Shown: in pieces, positions 56,173 to 64,000 of the stretch
Layout of the letters: each line of letters starts with the position of its first letter
How positions within the stretch are numbered: the first letter of the stretch is position 1
NCBI RefSeq assembly: GCF_900106535.1
Contig: NZ_FNOH01000002.1
Location: 372,001-436,000, forward strand
DNA length: 64,000 nt
Origin: Myxococcus xanthus
Lineage (GTDB): Bacteria > Myxococcota > Myxococcia > Myxococcales > Myxococcaceae
Reading direction: 5' to 3'
Position numbers and translations under genes: made by a program
The notes under the pieces: generated by a model
The model's database searches: none
The model's input: only the letters and a program-made list of their open reading frames with translations
What the model was told of the DNA's origin: nothing

Positions 56173-57161
56173 TTGCGTTTCGCGGAGTCAGCAAGGTCTA
56201 CACGGCGGGCGGGCGGGAGGTCGCGGCGCTGAGGAACGTGTCGCTCCGGGTGGAGGCCGGTGAAATCCACGGCGTGCTGGGACAGAGCGGCGCCGGCAAA
56301 TCCACGCTCATCCGCTGCGCCAACCTCCTGGAGCGCCCCACCGAGGGCTCCGTCTCCGTCGACGGACAGGACTTGCTGGCCCTCAGTCCGGAGGCACTGC
56401 GCAAGGCACGCCAGGGCATCGGGATGATCTTCCAGCACTTCAACCTCTTCGGCTCGAAGACGGTGGCGGCGAACGTCGCGTACCCGCTGGAAGTGGCGGG
56501 CACCCCACGCGAGGCCATCCGCGAACGCGTGGAGGAGCTGCTGTCGCTCGTGGGACTGTCCGACAAGGCGCAGGCCTACCCCTCGCAGCTCTCCGGCGGA
56601 CAGAAGCAGCGGGTGGGCATCGCGCGGGCGCTGGCGCCCCGGCCTCGCGTCCTGCTTTCCGACGAGGCCACCTCCGCGCTGGACCCGGAGACGACGCGCT
56701 CGGTGCTGGGGTTGCTGCGTGACATCAACCAGAAGCTCGGCGTGACGCTGCTCCTCATCACCCATCAGATGGACGTGGTGAAGGCCATCTGCGACTCGGT
56801 ATCGGTGCTGGAGCGGGGACGGCTCGTGGAGCAGGGCAAGGTGACGGAGCTGCTCGCCCATCCCAGCACCCGGCTGCATCAACTGTGCTTTCCGGCCTTC
56901 GCCGCGCCGACGGACGCACCCTCGGGCCGCCGAGTGGCGCTGACGCTCGCGGGCGAGCACGCCCGGCGGCCCCTCCTGGGCACCCTGGCGCGCCAATTCG
57001 ACGTGGACGCCCTGCTGGTCGAAGGCGCCATGGAGCGCGTGGGCAACACCCGCGTGGGGAGGCTCCTCGTCGACCTCCAGGGTTCCGCCGATGCCGTGAG
57101 CCAGGCACTCGCCTACCTGCGTGAGCAGGGACTGACGCTCGAGGAGGCCGCAAATGGATAG
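56169..57161 (+). CDS. metN: Methionine ABC transporter ATP-binding protein MetN
   Basis: 330 residues from a GTG at 56169. The ATPase is complete: Walker A GQSGAGKST (near 38), Q-loop IFQHFNLF, signature LSGGQKQR, Walker B LLSDEATSALD and the switch His in THQMD. The C-terminal NIL domain (about 255-330, RVALTLAG to DLQGSADAVSQALAYL) binds methionine in MetN and shuts off import when Met is high. It overlaps metI by 8 nt. Its translation is probably coupled to the short ORF ending at its start. Confidence 0.95.
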   Translation: MIAFRGVSKVYTAGGREVAALRNVSLRVEAGEIHGVLGQSGAGKSTLIRCANLLERPTEGSVSVDGQDLLALSPEALRKARQGIGMIFQHFNLFGSKTVAANVAYPLEVAGTPREAIRERVEELLSLVGLSDKAQAYPSQLSGGQKQRVGIARALAPRPRVLLSDEATSALDPETTRSVLGLLRDINQKLGVTLLLITHQMDVVKAICDSVSVLERGRLVEQGKVTELLAHPSTRLHQLCFPAFAAPTDAPSGRRVALTLAGEHARRPLLGTLARQFDVDALLVEGAMERVGNTRVGRLLVDLQGSADAVSQALAYLREQGLTLEEAANG

Positions 57162-57825
57162 CCAGCTTCCGCGCCTGCTGGGCGTGGCCACCGGTGAGAC
57201 GCTCTACATGACGTCCGTGGCCTCGGCGCTCGTCCTCCTCGCGGGACTGCCCTTGGGCGTGCTGCTGGTCGTCACGGACCGGGGTGGCCTGTGGGAACGT
57301 CCGGCGCTGAACCGGGTGCTGGGCACGCTCGTCAACGTGGGCCGCTCCATCCCGTTCATCATCCTCATGGTGGCCATCGTCCCGCTCACCCGCCTGCTGG
57401 TGGGCACCACCATCGGCACCACCGCCGCCATCGTTCCCCTGGTCGTGGCGGCCATTCCCTTCATGGGCCGCGTCGTCGAGCAGAGCCTCCGCGAAGTGGA
57501 CGCCGGGCTGGTGGAGGCCGCCATCGCCATGGGCTCCACCCACCGCCGCATCGTCTTCCAGGTCCTCATTCCGGAGGCGCTGCCGTCGCTCGTGCGCGGC
57601 ACCGCGCTCGTCATCATCAGCCTGCTGGGTTACAGCGCCATGGCGGGCGCGGTGGGCGGCGGCGGCCTGGGCGACCTCGCGGTGAAGTACGGCTACATGC
57701 GCTTCCGCACCGACGTCATGTTGGGCTGCCTGGTGGTGTTGCTGGTGCTGGTGCAGCTCGTCCAATGGCTGGGTGACGCGCTGGCCTCCCGCTTCGACCA
57801 CACCGGCGCGCGCTCGTCGCGCTGA
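57154..57825 (+). CDS. metI: Methionine ABC transporter permease MetI
   Basis: 223 residues with five membrane helices and the MetI-type permease loop EVDAGLVEAAIAMGSTHRRIVFQVLIPEA (residues about 110-140), which docks on MetN. The N-terminal TLYMTSVASALVLLAGLPLGVLL is typical of the family. GGAGG lies five bases before the ATG. It forms the membrane channel for D/L-methionine import. It is followed after 39 nt by metQ. Confidence 0.95.
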   Translation: MDSQLPRLLGVATGETLYMTSVASALVLLAGLPLGVLLVVTDRGGLWERPALNRVLGTLVNVGRSIPFIILMVAIVPLTRLLVGTTIGTTAAIVPLVVAAIPFMGRVVEQSLREVDAGLVEAAIAMGSTHRRIVFQVLIPEALPSLVRGTALVIISLLGYSAMAGAVGGGGLGDLAVKYGYMRFRTDVMLGCLVVLLVLVQLVQWLGDALASRFDHTGARSSR

Positions 57826-57864
57826 CGCGCCCTCTCCTCCCCGCTGCCCCTGGAGTCTTCCGAC

Positions 57865-58698
57865 ATGAAGTCCCCCTCTCGTTCCCTGCTCACCCCGCTG
57901 CTGCTCTCCGTGACGCTGCTGCTCACGGCCTGCCAGAAGCAGGAGGCGTCCTCGGGCGAGTCTTCCGGCGTCCGCACGTTGAAGGTCGGCGTCAACCCGG
58001 TTCCCCACGGAGACATTCTCCGCGCCGCCGCCGCAGTGGCCCTGCGCGAGGGCGTGCGCGTCGACGTGGTGGAGTTCACCGACTACGTCCAGCCGAACAT
58101 CGCGCTGTCTGACAAACAGCTCGACGCCAACTACTTCCAGCACGTGCCCTACCTGGAGCGCTTCGCCGGAGACAGGAAGCTCGCGTTGACGAGCGCCGGC
58201 CCGGTGCACCTGGAGCCCCTGGCGCTCTACTCCACGAAGTTCCGTCAGCTCGCGGAGCTTCCGGAGGGCGCGCAGGTGACGCTGCCCGCCGACCCCAGCA
58301 ACCTGGCGCGGGCGCTGCGCCTGCTCGAAGCCCAGGGTCTGCTGCGCCTGCGCGAAGACGCGGGCGCCACGGCGACGGTGCGGGACGTGGTGGGCAACCC
58401 GCGCAAGCTCGACCTGCGGGAGATTGATGCGGAGCAGCAGCCTCGCACGCTGGAGGACGTGGCCGCCGCCGTCATCAACGGCAACTACTTCCTGGAGGCC
58501 CAGAAGCACCTGAAGCTGGACGCGAAGGTGCTGGCCCGCGAGGCGGCGCGGGAGAACCCCTACGCCAATGTGCTCGCCGTGCGTCAGGGTGACGAGCAGC
58601 GCCCCGAGGTGCGCACGCTGGTGAAGGCGCTCCAGTCCGACGACGTGCGCCGCTACATCGAGTCCACCTACGGCGGCGCGGTGGTGCCCGCCTTCTGA
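57865..58698 (+). CDS. metQ: Methionine-binding lipoprotein MetQ
   Basis: 277 residues. The lipoprotein signal ends LLLTAC (Cys22). The body matches NlpA/MetQ proteins: LKVGVNPVPHGDILRAA near 42, DYVQPNIALSDKQLDANYFQHVPYLERF near 75, PADPSNLARALRLLEAQGLL near 145 and AAVINGNYF near 205. It binds methionine and delivers it to MetI-MetN. It is the last gene of the metNIQ operon. Confidence 0.95.
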   Translation: MKSPSRSLLTPLLLSVTLLLTACQKQEASSGESSGVRTLKVGVNPVPHGDILRAAAAVALREGVRVDVVEFTDYVQPNIALSDKQLDANYFQHVPYLERFAGDRKLALTSAGPVHLEPLALYSTKFRQLAELPEGAQVTLPADPSNLARALRLLEAQGLLRLREDAGATATVRDVVGNPRKLDLREIDAEQQPRTLEDVAAAVINGNYFLEAQKHLKLDAKVLAREAARENPYANVLAVRQGDEQRPEVRTLVKALQSDDVRRYIESTYGGAVVPAF

Positions 58699-58796
58699 CG
58701 GACGCCACGTCTTCCTTGCGCGCCGTGCCCGGTCCGAGCATGACAGGGGCTCGCGCGCGGGGCCCTCCCAGCCCCGCCAGGCGAGGGAGCGAGCAC

Positions 58797-59732
58797 ATGG
58801 CCTTGCGGTTCAAGAACCTCGATGGCAGCGGGCCGCAGCCGTTCAGCAGCATCTTCAAGTGGGCCGTGGCGGACAAGCTCGCCGGCCGCCGCCGCAAGGC
58901 CCCAGCCCGCGCCGAGGTCCCCCGCGTGGAGCCTGACCTCGCGCTGCTCGCCACGCCGCCCGCGACGGGAGAAGGCGCGCGGCTGACGTGGCTGGGGCAT
59001 GCGAGCTGGCTCGTGCAGTTGGACGGACTGTCGCTGCTCATCGACCCGGTGCTGCGCGACGCCATCAGCGGCGTCATCCGGCGCAACGTCCCGCCCGGTG
59101 TCCCCCTGGAGAAGCTGCCGCCCATCACCGCCAGCCTCGTCTCCCACAACCACTACGACCACCTGGACCTGCCCACGCTGGAGAAGGTGGGCGCGCCCAT
59201 CGTCACCGGCCTGGGCCATGCGCCGGTGTTCCGGGGCTCGGGCCTGGGCGTCACGGAGCTGGACTGGTGGCGCTCCACGCAGGTGGGCGCTGTCACGGTG
59301 CACTTCGTCCCCTCGCAGCACTGGAGCCGCCGCGGCCTCAACGACGTCAACGAGATGCTCTGGGGCGGCTTCGTCATCGAAGGCTCCAGCGCCCGCGTCT
59401 TCCACTCCGGCGACACCGCCTACTTCGAGGGCTTCAAGGAGATTGGCCTGCGCTACCCGGGCATCGACGCCGCGATGCTGCCCATTGGCGCGTATGACCC
59501 GGCCTGGTTCATGCGCCGTCAGCACATGAACCCCGAGGAAGCCGTGCAGGCCTTCGAGGACCTGGGCGCCGCGCGCTTCCTGGCCATGCACTGGGGCACC
59601 TTCAAGCTCACCGACGAGCCGCTCGACGAACCGCCCCGCCGCCTGGACGCGGAGTGGACCCGGCGGGGCCTGGCGCGTGAGCGCGTCGAAGTGCTGCCGG
59701 TAGGTGGAACACTCACCGTGCGCCACGGTTGA
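58797..59732 (+). CDS. Metallo-beta-lactamase-fold hydrolase (NAPE-PLD/UlaG-like)
   Basis: 311 residues from the ATG at 58797 with GAGGGAG upstream. The metal site is complete: His117, His119, Asp121 and His122 in SHNHYDHLD, a further His in PSQHWSRRG, Asp in HSGDTAYF, and the last His in AMHWGTFKL. WLGHASWLVQLDGLSLLIDPV at the start of the domain is typical of the NAPE-PLD/UlaG group. A phospholipid-type phosphodiesterase activity is possible, but the group contains many functions. No signal peptide is seen. It lies alone between metQ and the carboxypeptidase. Confidence 0.88.
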   Translation: MALRFKNLDGSGPQPFSSIFKWAVADKLAGRRRKAPARAEVPRVEPDLALLATPPATGEGARLTWLGHASWLVQLDGLSLLIDPVLRDAISGVIRRNVPPGVPLEKLPPITASLVSHNHYDHLDLPTLEKVGAPIVTGLGHAPVFRGSGLGVTELDWWRSTQVGAVTVHFVPSQHWSRRGLNDVNEMLWGGFVIEGSSARVFHSGDTAYFEGFKEIGLRYPGIDAAMLPIGAYDPAWFMRRQHMNPEEAVQAFEDLGAARFLAMHWGTFKLTDEPLDEPPRRLDAEWTRRGLARERVEVLPVGGTLTVRHG

Positions 59733-59763
59733 AACCCACCAGGGGCTATGTTGTGGGAAGGGC

Positions 59764-61539
59764 ATGCTCCTGCCCACCCTCCTCGCCATGACGCTGCATC
59801 AGGCACCGTCGTCCCTCACCACCGTCTCCGAACAGAGCGGCTGGACGCGCACGGGCCGCTACTCGGAAGTGGAGTCTCTCTGCCGCGCCTTCCCCAAGGC
59901 GTTTCCCGGCAAGGTCCGCTGCGACACGGTTGGCACCACGCCGGAAGGCCGGCCGCTGCTTGCGCTCGTCGCCAGCGCGGATGGCACCCTCACGCCCGCC
60001 GCCGCGGCGCGCAAGCAGCGCCCCGTCGTCTTCTTCCAGGGCGGCATCCACTCCGGTGAGATTGACGGCAAGGACGCTGGCTTCTGGCTGCTGCGCGACC
60101 TGCTCGCCGGGAAGGAGCAGCCCGGCGTCCTCAAGCGCGTCACCGCCGTCTTCGTCCCCGTCTTCAACGTGGACGGCCATGAGCGCTTCGGCCCCAACCA
60201 CCGTCCCAACCAGAATGGCCCCGAGGAGATGGGCTGGCGCGCCACCGCGCAGAACCTCAACCTCAACCGCGACTACGCCAAGGCGGAGGCCCCGGAGATG
60301 GTGGCCCTGCTGAAGTACCTCCACGCGTGGGACCCGCTCGTCTACGCCGACCTGCACGCCACCAACGGCGCCAAGTTCGAACATGACGTGTCCGTAGGCA
60401 TCGAGCCGCAGAAGTCCGGACCGGCCGCGCTGCGCGAGCTGGGCGTGAAGCTGCGCGAGGAGCTCTTCACCGAGCTGGAGTCCCAGCAGCACCTGCCCGT
60501 GCCCTTCTACCCGTCCTTCATCGAGGACGATGATCCCAGCTCCGGCTTCGCCTACGGCGTGCCGCCGCCGCGCTTCAGCCATGCCTACTGGGCCGCGCAC
60601 CGCCGCTTCGGCGTGCTGGTGGAGACACACTCATGGAAGCCCTATGCGGAGCGCGTGAAGGCCACGCGGAATATCGTGGCCAGCCTGCTGCGGCTGGTGG
60701 CCCGTGACGGCGCCGCCCTGCGCGCGGCGGTGAAGGCGGCGGACGCGGCGGACGCGGCCGGCAAGACGCGCGAGGTGGTGCTCACGTGGAAGAACACGGA
60801 GCAGAAGCGGACCATCGACTTCCGGGGCTACGCCTATGAGCGGGGCGCCTCCGACGTGTCCGGCCAGACGTGGATTCGCTACGACGACACGAAGCCCCAG
60901 GTCTGGAAGGTGCCCTACTTCGAGGAGATTCAGCCCGCGCTCACCGCCTCGCTGCCCGCGGGGGGCTACCTGGTTCCGCCCGCGCACGCCACCTGGGTGG
61001 AAGCGAAGCTGGCCGCGCACGGCCTGCGCTCGCAGCGCCTCGCCAAGCCCGTGGCCAGCGCGGCGGTGGAAAGCTTCCGCGCCACCGAGGCGAAGTGGAG
61101 CATCCAGTCCGTGGAGAACCGGCAGACGCTCAACGTGAAGGGCGCGTGGGAGCCGCAATCACAGACGCTCCCCGCGGGCACGCTGTACGTGCCGGTGGCG
61201 CAGGAGGGCGTGGAGCTGGTGGCGCACCTGTTTGAGCCCACGGGGCCGGACTCGCTGCTGTCCTGGGGCTTCTTCAACGCCCACTTCGAGCAGAAGGAGT
61301 ACGTGGAGGACTACGTGCTGGAGCCCTTCGCGCGGGAGCTGCTCGCGAAGGACGCTTCGGTGAAGGCGGAGTGGGAAGCGAAGTTGAAGGACCCGGCCTT
61401 CGCCAAGGACGCGCGCGCCCGCCTGCGCTTCTTCTATGAGCGCCACCCGGCCCGCGACGTCCAGCTCCGCGTCTACCCCGTGCTGCGCATCCAGGCCGCG
61501 CCCCAGGGGTTGGCGGCGGTGAAGCCCGCGAAGCCGTAG
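59764..61539 (+). CDS. M14-family zinc carboxypeptidase, exported
   Basis: 591 residues. A short N-terminal hydrophobic stretch (MLLPTLLAMTLH) is probably a signal peptide. The zinc ligands are His96 and Glu99 in GGIHSGEID and His198 in ADLHATNG; Glu287 in VETHSWKPY is the likely catalytic base. Residues 330-591 form a beta-rich C-terminal region seen in some M14 proteins of Gammaproteobacteria and Myxococcales. It would remove C-terminal residues from peptides in the envelope or outside. It is followed by a good terminator at 61562-61595. Confidence 0.9.
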   Translation: MLLPTLLAMTLHQAPSSLTTVSEQSGWTRTGRYSEVESLCRAFPKAFPGKVRCDTVGTTPEGRPLLALVASADGTLTPAAAARKQRPVVFFQGGIHSGEIDGKDAGFWLLRDLLAGKEQPGVLKRVTAVFVPVFNVDGHERFGPNHRPNQNGPEEMGWRATAQNLNLNRDYAKAEAPEMVALLKYLHAWDPLVYADLHATNGAKFEHDVSVGIEPQKSGPAALRELGVKLREELFTELESQQHLPVPFYPSFIEDDDPSSGFAYGVPPPRFSHAYWAAHRRFGVLVETHSWKPYAERVKATRNIVASLLRLVARDGAALRAAVKAADAADAAGKTREVVLTWKNTEQKRTIDFRGYAYERGASDVSGQTWIRYDDTKPQVWKVPYFEEIQPALTASLPAGGYLVPPAHATWVEAKLAAHGLRSQRLAKPVASAAVESFRATEAKWSIQSVENRQTLNVKGAWEPQSQTLPAGTLYVPVAQEGVELVAHLFEPTGPDSLLSWGFFNAHFEQKEYVEDYVLEPFARELLAKDASVKAEWEAKLKDPAFAKDARARLRFFYERHPARDVQLRVYPVLRIQAAPQGLAAVKPAKP

Positions 61540-61561
61540 GAAGCCTGGCCATGAAATGAAG

Positions 61562-61595
61562 ACGCCCCGGAGCCAGCAGGCCCCGGGGCGTTTTT
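61562..61595. terminator. Rho-independent terminator
   Basis: ACGCCCCGG (61562-61570) pairs with CCGGGGCGT (61583-61591) with a 12-base loop, and is followed by TTTTTC on the + strand. It lies 22 nt after the carboxypeptidase stop. On the other strand the stem is followed by the T-rich CTTCATTTC, so it can also end the convergent VWA gene. Confidence 0.88.
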
Positions 61596-61655
61596 CATTC
61601 AGCCCTGCTGACTCCGGCCTCCTTCTTCAACGAAGGCCGGAGCGCTTCCGCATCA

Positions 61656-64000
61656 TCAGCCGATGATGCCTTCGCAGGCGCAGTAGCTCTGGTTGCAGAC
61701 CGCGTTCGGACCGCAGCCGCCGCAGTCCGACTTACAGGCACAGGCGCACGTGTTGGGGTCCGCCTGGTACCGGTCACCGCAGTTCAGCGCGGCCGTGTCA
61801 CACACGCAGCCGCACGCGTCCTGGCTGAACGTGAAGCCCGGCGCGCAGGTGGCCGTCTGGGCACACGAGCACGAGCAGGTGTCCGTGTTGCACGTCTCGT
61901 AGGTGCCGCACGTGCCGCCGCAGTCCGGCGCGCAGGTGAAGGCGCACACCGCGGGGTCCGTGTTGCACACCTGGCCCGGGTCACCGCCGCCGCCGCAGTC
62001 CGCCGGGCACTCGCACTGGTCCGTGGTGCGGTTGCACGTCAGCTTGCCTTCGCAGAAGTCCGGGTCGTTCGGGTCGTGGTACGGGTCCGCCGCGCACGGC
62101 GCGGGGATGCCGTTCGGGTTCGTCGTGCGGTCCGTCCAGTAGCGGTAGGACAGCGCCGCCTGGGTGGTCCCCGCGTTCTGCGGGCGGCACCCGCCGTAGA
62201 AGGACACCGCGCGGCTGATGCCGTCCACGTCGAAGCCGTGAGTGCGGCTGCGTGGCAGGTCTCCCGGCGTGGGGCACTGCGACGCGTTCGCCACCGCGTC
62301 CATGGCCACCTTCAGCGAGGCGCCGATGGGCGGCTTCTGCGTCCGGTAACCCACCGACGCGATGACGCTGTCGATGATGGCGTTGATGGTGGTGGTGATG
62401 GCGTTCGAGTCCCGGATGCTGCCGTACACGCCGCCGGTGGCCTGGATGATGTCCAGGTGCCGCGGGTTCCGGGGGTCTTCCTGGGTCTGGCACCAGGTGC
62501 TGGTGTCGTTGGTGGCGTTCTCATGCGGGCAGAGGATGCCGTGCACGTCGATGGGCTGATTCAGCGGGTTGCGGTTCGTCCCCGGCTCGTTGCCCGTGCC
62601 CAGGAAGTACTGGCTGTACGTATCGATGGTGCCGTTGGACTGGTCCCGCGTGTCCGTCAGGATGACGACCACGACCTTGGCGCCCGCGCGGAAGCGCGTC
62701 TCCGCCGTGCCACCGGACGAGGCCAACAGGTTGATGACGGCGCGAGCGGCCTCCAGCGGACGCTCCGTGCCGTTTCCGCTCTGCCCCACCCAGCACTGCG
62801 AGTTGGACGAACAGGTGGTGGGCTGGGTCCCCGCGGGGATGGTGACGGTGGTGCACTGGCCGTTGCCGCCGCAGGTGCTGTTCTGCGTCAGCCACGCCCG
62901 GAACTGGTTGATGTTCGGCGTGAAGCCACGCAGCAGCCCCGAGTTCGAACCACTGCCATAGGTATAGGTGGTGCTCACCATCGCCAGCCGATAATCCAGC
63001 GTCGCGTTGGCCAGCTTGTCCGCCACGGCCGTGGCCGCGTTGGCCAGCGACTGCTGCGACGAGGCCATGGAGCCGCTGTCGTCCACCACGAAGATGAAGT
63101 CCACCACCGCCTGCCGCACGGTGAACTTCTCGCACTGCACCGCGTCCGCGTCACCGAACTGCGCCAGCGCCGAGCCACCCGCCGTGTCCGCCGTCGTGAA
63201 GAGGCTGCCCGCCTCGTTGTAACGAGACGTCGGGGTGATGGCCAGCACCACCACCACGCTCTGGTCGGAGCGGTGCACGTACTGCGCCTGCATGGTGAAG
63301 GGCCCGGTGATGCCGGCCGTTCCCGTCAGCTCTCCCGTGCTTCCGGGCACCAGCGAGCGGGTCAGGGTGTTGGTGAACGTCTTCAGGTCCGCGCCGCCCG
63401 ACATGGCGTAACGCGCCGACAGCGCGGCGTAGCCGTCCCAGGTATTGAAGGTCTGCTGGAAGTCACGCGTGGCGGAGTTGAACGACGCGGAGCGGATGCC
63501 CGCCTCGTCGTTCGTGGGGTTGGACGACGAGCCCACGCGGCCGCGCTTGTACGCAATCAGCGTCACCTGCTTGGTGGCGTCCCAGCCGATGATGCCCACC
63601 GCGTTGTTGCCATCGCGGATGGTGCGCAGGTTGGCGTCCGTGAAGGTGGAGGGCAGCGCCAGCCGCAGGTCCGCGCCGTTCTCTTCCTTGAAGGTGACGG
63701 TGCGCAGGTTGGACGTGCGGCAGGCCTGGCCCGCCGGCGTGTTGGCCGCGCCGTCGGCAGAGTCGTTCGGGTTCAGCTCGCCCGCGTCCACGCGCCCGTT
63801 CTGGTTGGCGTCCTCCGCGCCGTCCTGGATGCCGTCACCGTCGCTGTCGGGGTTCGTCGGGGACGTGGTGGTGGTCGGGTCCGCGTCGCCCACGTAGCCA
63901 CAGTTCTGACGCGGCGCCTGCGCCGTCGTCACACCCAGCTCCAGGCCGTCCAGCAGGCCGTCACCGTCCGTGTCGGGGTTGGTCGGGTCCGTCTCGCCCG
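61656..64000 (-). CDS. VWA-domain protein with calcium repeats and Cys-rich tail (5' end outside window)
   Basis: About 781 codons are visible, with the start beyond the right edge. The N-terminal visible part has thrombospondin type-3-like calcium repeats (NPDTDGDGLLDG, NPDSDGDGIQDG). A von Willebrand A domain follows with MIDAS motif DDSGSM, interrupted by disulfide-type loops. The last 150 residues hold about 35 cysteines in CxxDCGGxC-type repeats. It is surely extracytoplasmic and probably surface-anchored, mediating adhesion or binding of proteins or metal. The tail resembles those of other myxobacterial secreted proteins, such as the protease at 13145. Confidence 0.9.
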   Translation of the reverse strand, partial: GETDPTNPDTDGDGLLDGLELGVTTAQAPRQNCGYVGDADPTTTTSPTNPDSDGDGIQDGAEDANQNGRVDAGELNPNDSADGAANTPAGQACRTSNLRTVTFKEENGADLRLALPSTFTDANLRTIRDGNNAVGIIGWDATKQVTLIAYKRGRVGSSSNPTNDEAGIRSASFNSATRDFQQTFNTWDGYAALSARYAMSGGADLKTFTNTLTRSLVPGSTGELTGTAGITGPFTMQAQYVHRSDQSVVVVLAITPTSRYNEAGSLFTTADTAGGSALAQFGDADAVQCEKFTVRQAVVDFIFVVDDSGSMASSQQSLANAATAVADKLANATLDYRLAMVSTTYTYGSGSNSGLLRGFTPNINQFRAWLTQNSTCGGNGQCTTVTIPAGTQPTTCSSNSQCWVGQSGNGTERPLEAARAVINLLASSGGTAETRFRAGAKVVVVILTDTRDQSNGTIDTYSQYFLGTGNEPGTNRNPLNQPIDVHGILCPHENATNDTSTWCQTQEDPRNPRHLDIIQATGGVYGSIRDSNAITTTINAIIDSVIASVGYRTQKPPIGASLKVAMDAVANASQCPTPGDLPRSRTHGFDVDGISRAVSFYGGCRPQNAGTTQAALSYRYWTDRTTNPNGIPAPCAADPYHDPNDPDFCEGKLTCNRTTDQCECPADCGGGGDPGQVCNTDPAVCAFTCAPDCGGTCGTYETCNTDTCSCSCAQTATCAPGFTFSQDACGCVCDTAALNCGDRYQADPNTCACACKSDCGGCGPNAVCNQSYCACEGIIG

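Overview
The window is high-GC DNA with the coding style of a myxobacterium, most likely Myxococcus or a close relative in the Myxococcaceae. The evidence is a DUF2378/TIGR02265 protein (a family known almost only from Myxococcales), many lipoproteins with Cys-rich or FG-GAP domains, and a metallo-mystery-pair locus whose heme partner family is named after an M. xanthus gene. No tRNA, rRNA, CRISPR array or insertion sequence was seen. Both ends cut through genes.

Layout. 1-2510: four small minus-strand genes (a ChaN/Tiki-like lipoprotein, a ferritin-like protein, a SemiSWEET-like membrane protein and a STAS-like protein). 2587-12032: a tightly packed five-gene minus-strand operon for an extracytoplasmic c-type cytochrome, DUF1501 and FG-GAP system of unknown function. 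12202-15709: a DUF420 membrane protein, a heme oxygenase remnant and a secreted subtilisin-like protease. 15780-20120: the large helicase Lhr. Then a divergent region with two identical 10-bp palindromes spaced two helical turns apart, leading into a possible 45-codon ORF coupled to a flavin monooxygenase. 21720-26214: an orphan ABC ATPase, the DUF2378 protein, a receiver-PAS-histidine kinase and a cysteine-synthase-like enzyme.

26293-49171 is a metal-handling island. It holds a CusCBA-type Cu/Ag efflux operon and a second heavy-metal RND operon, each headed by a small exported Cys-rich protein. It also holds a 16-Cys copper-storage protein (Csp), a CopA P-type ATPase with a YHS and two heavy-metal-binding domains, a ClC channel, and an MbnH/MbnP pair (di-heme enzyme plus four-Cys copper protein). 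Between the ClC gene and mbnH lies a frameshifted scrap of another di-heme peroxidase. An amidase, a possible secreted hydrolase and a Rieske oxygenase are interspersed. Together these proteins could export copper from cytoplasm (CopA), export it across the outer membrane (Cus), store it (Csp) and bind it outside (MbnP).

51144-58698 is a methionine and aspartate-family block: fused aspartokinase/homoserine dehydrogenase, two transsulfuration enzymes overlapping by 62 nt, and the MetNIQ methionine importer. A 335-nt leader before metN contains a Cys/Met-rich short ORF, a strong hairpin and a second short ORF coupled to metN, which suggests attenuation control. 58797-64000: an NAPE-PLD-like metallohydrolase, an M14 carboxypeptidase, a clear terminator, and the end of a large VWA-domain Cys-rich protein.

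The best candidates for new biology are the DUF1501/cytochrome/FG-GAP operon, the Cys-rich leaders of the metal pumps, the met leader peptide, and the double palindrome before the flavoenzyme. All functional statements are from reading the sequence; no database search was run.
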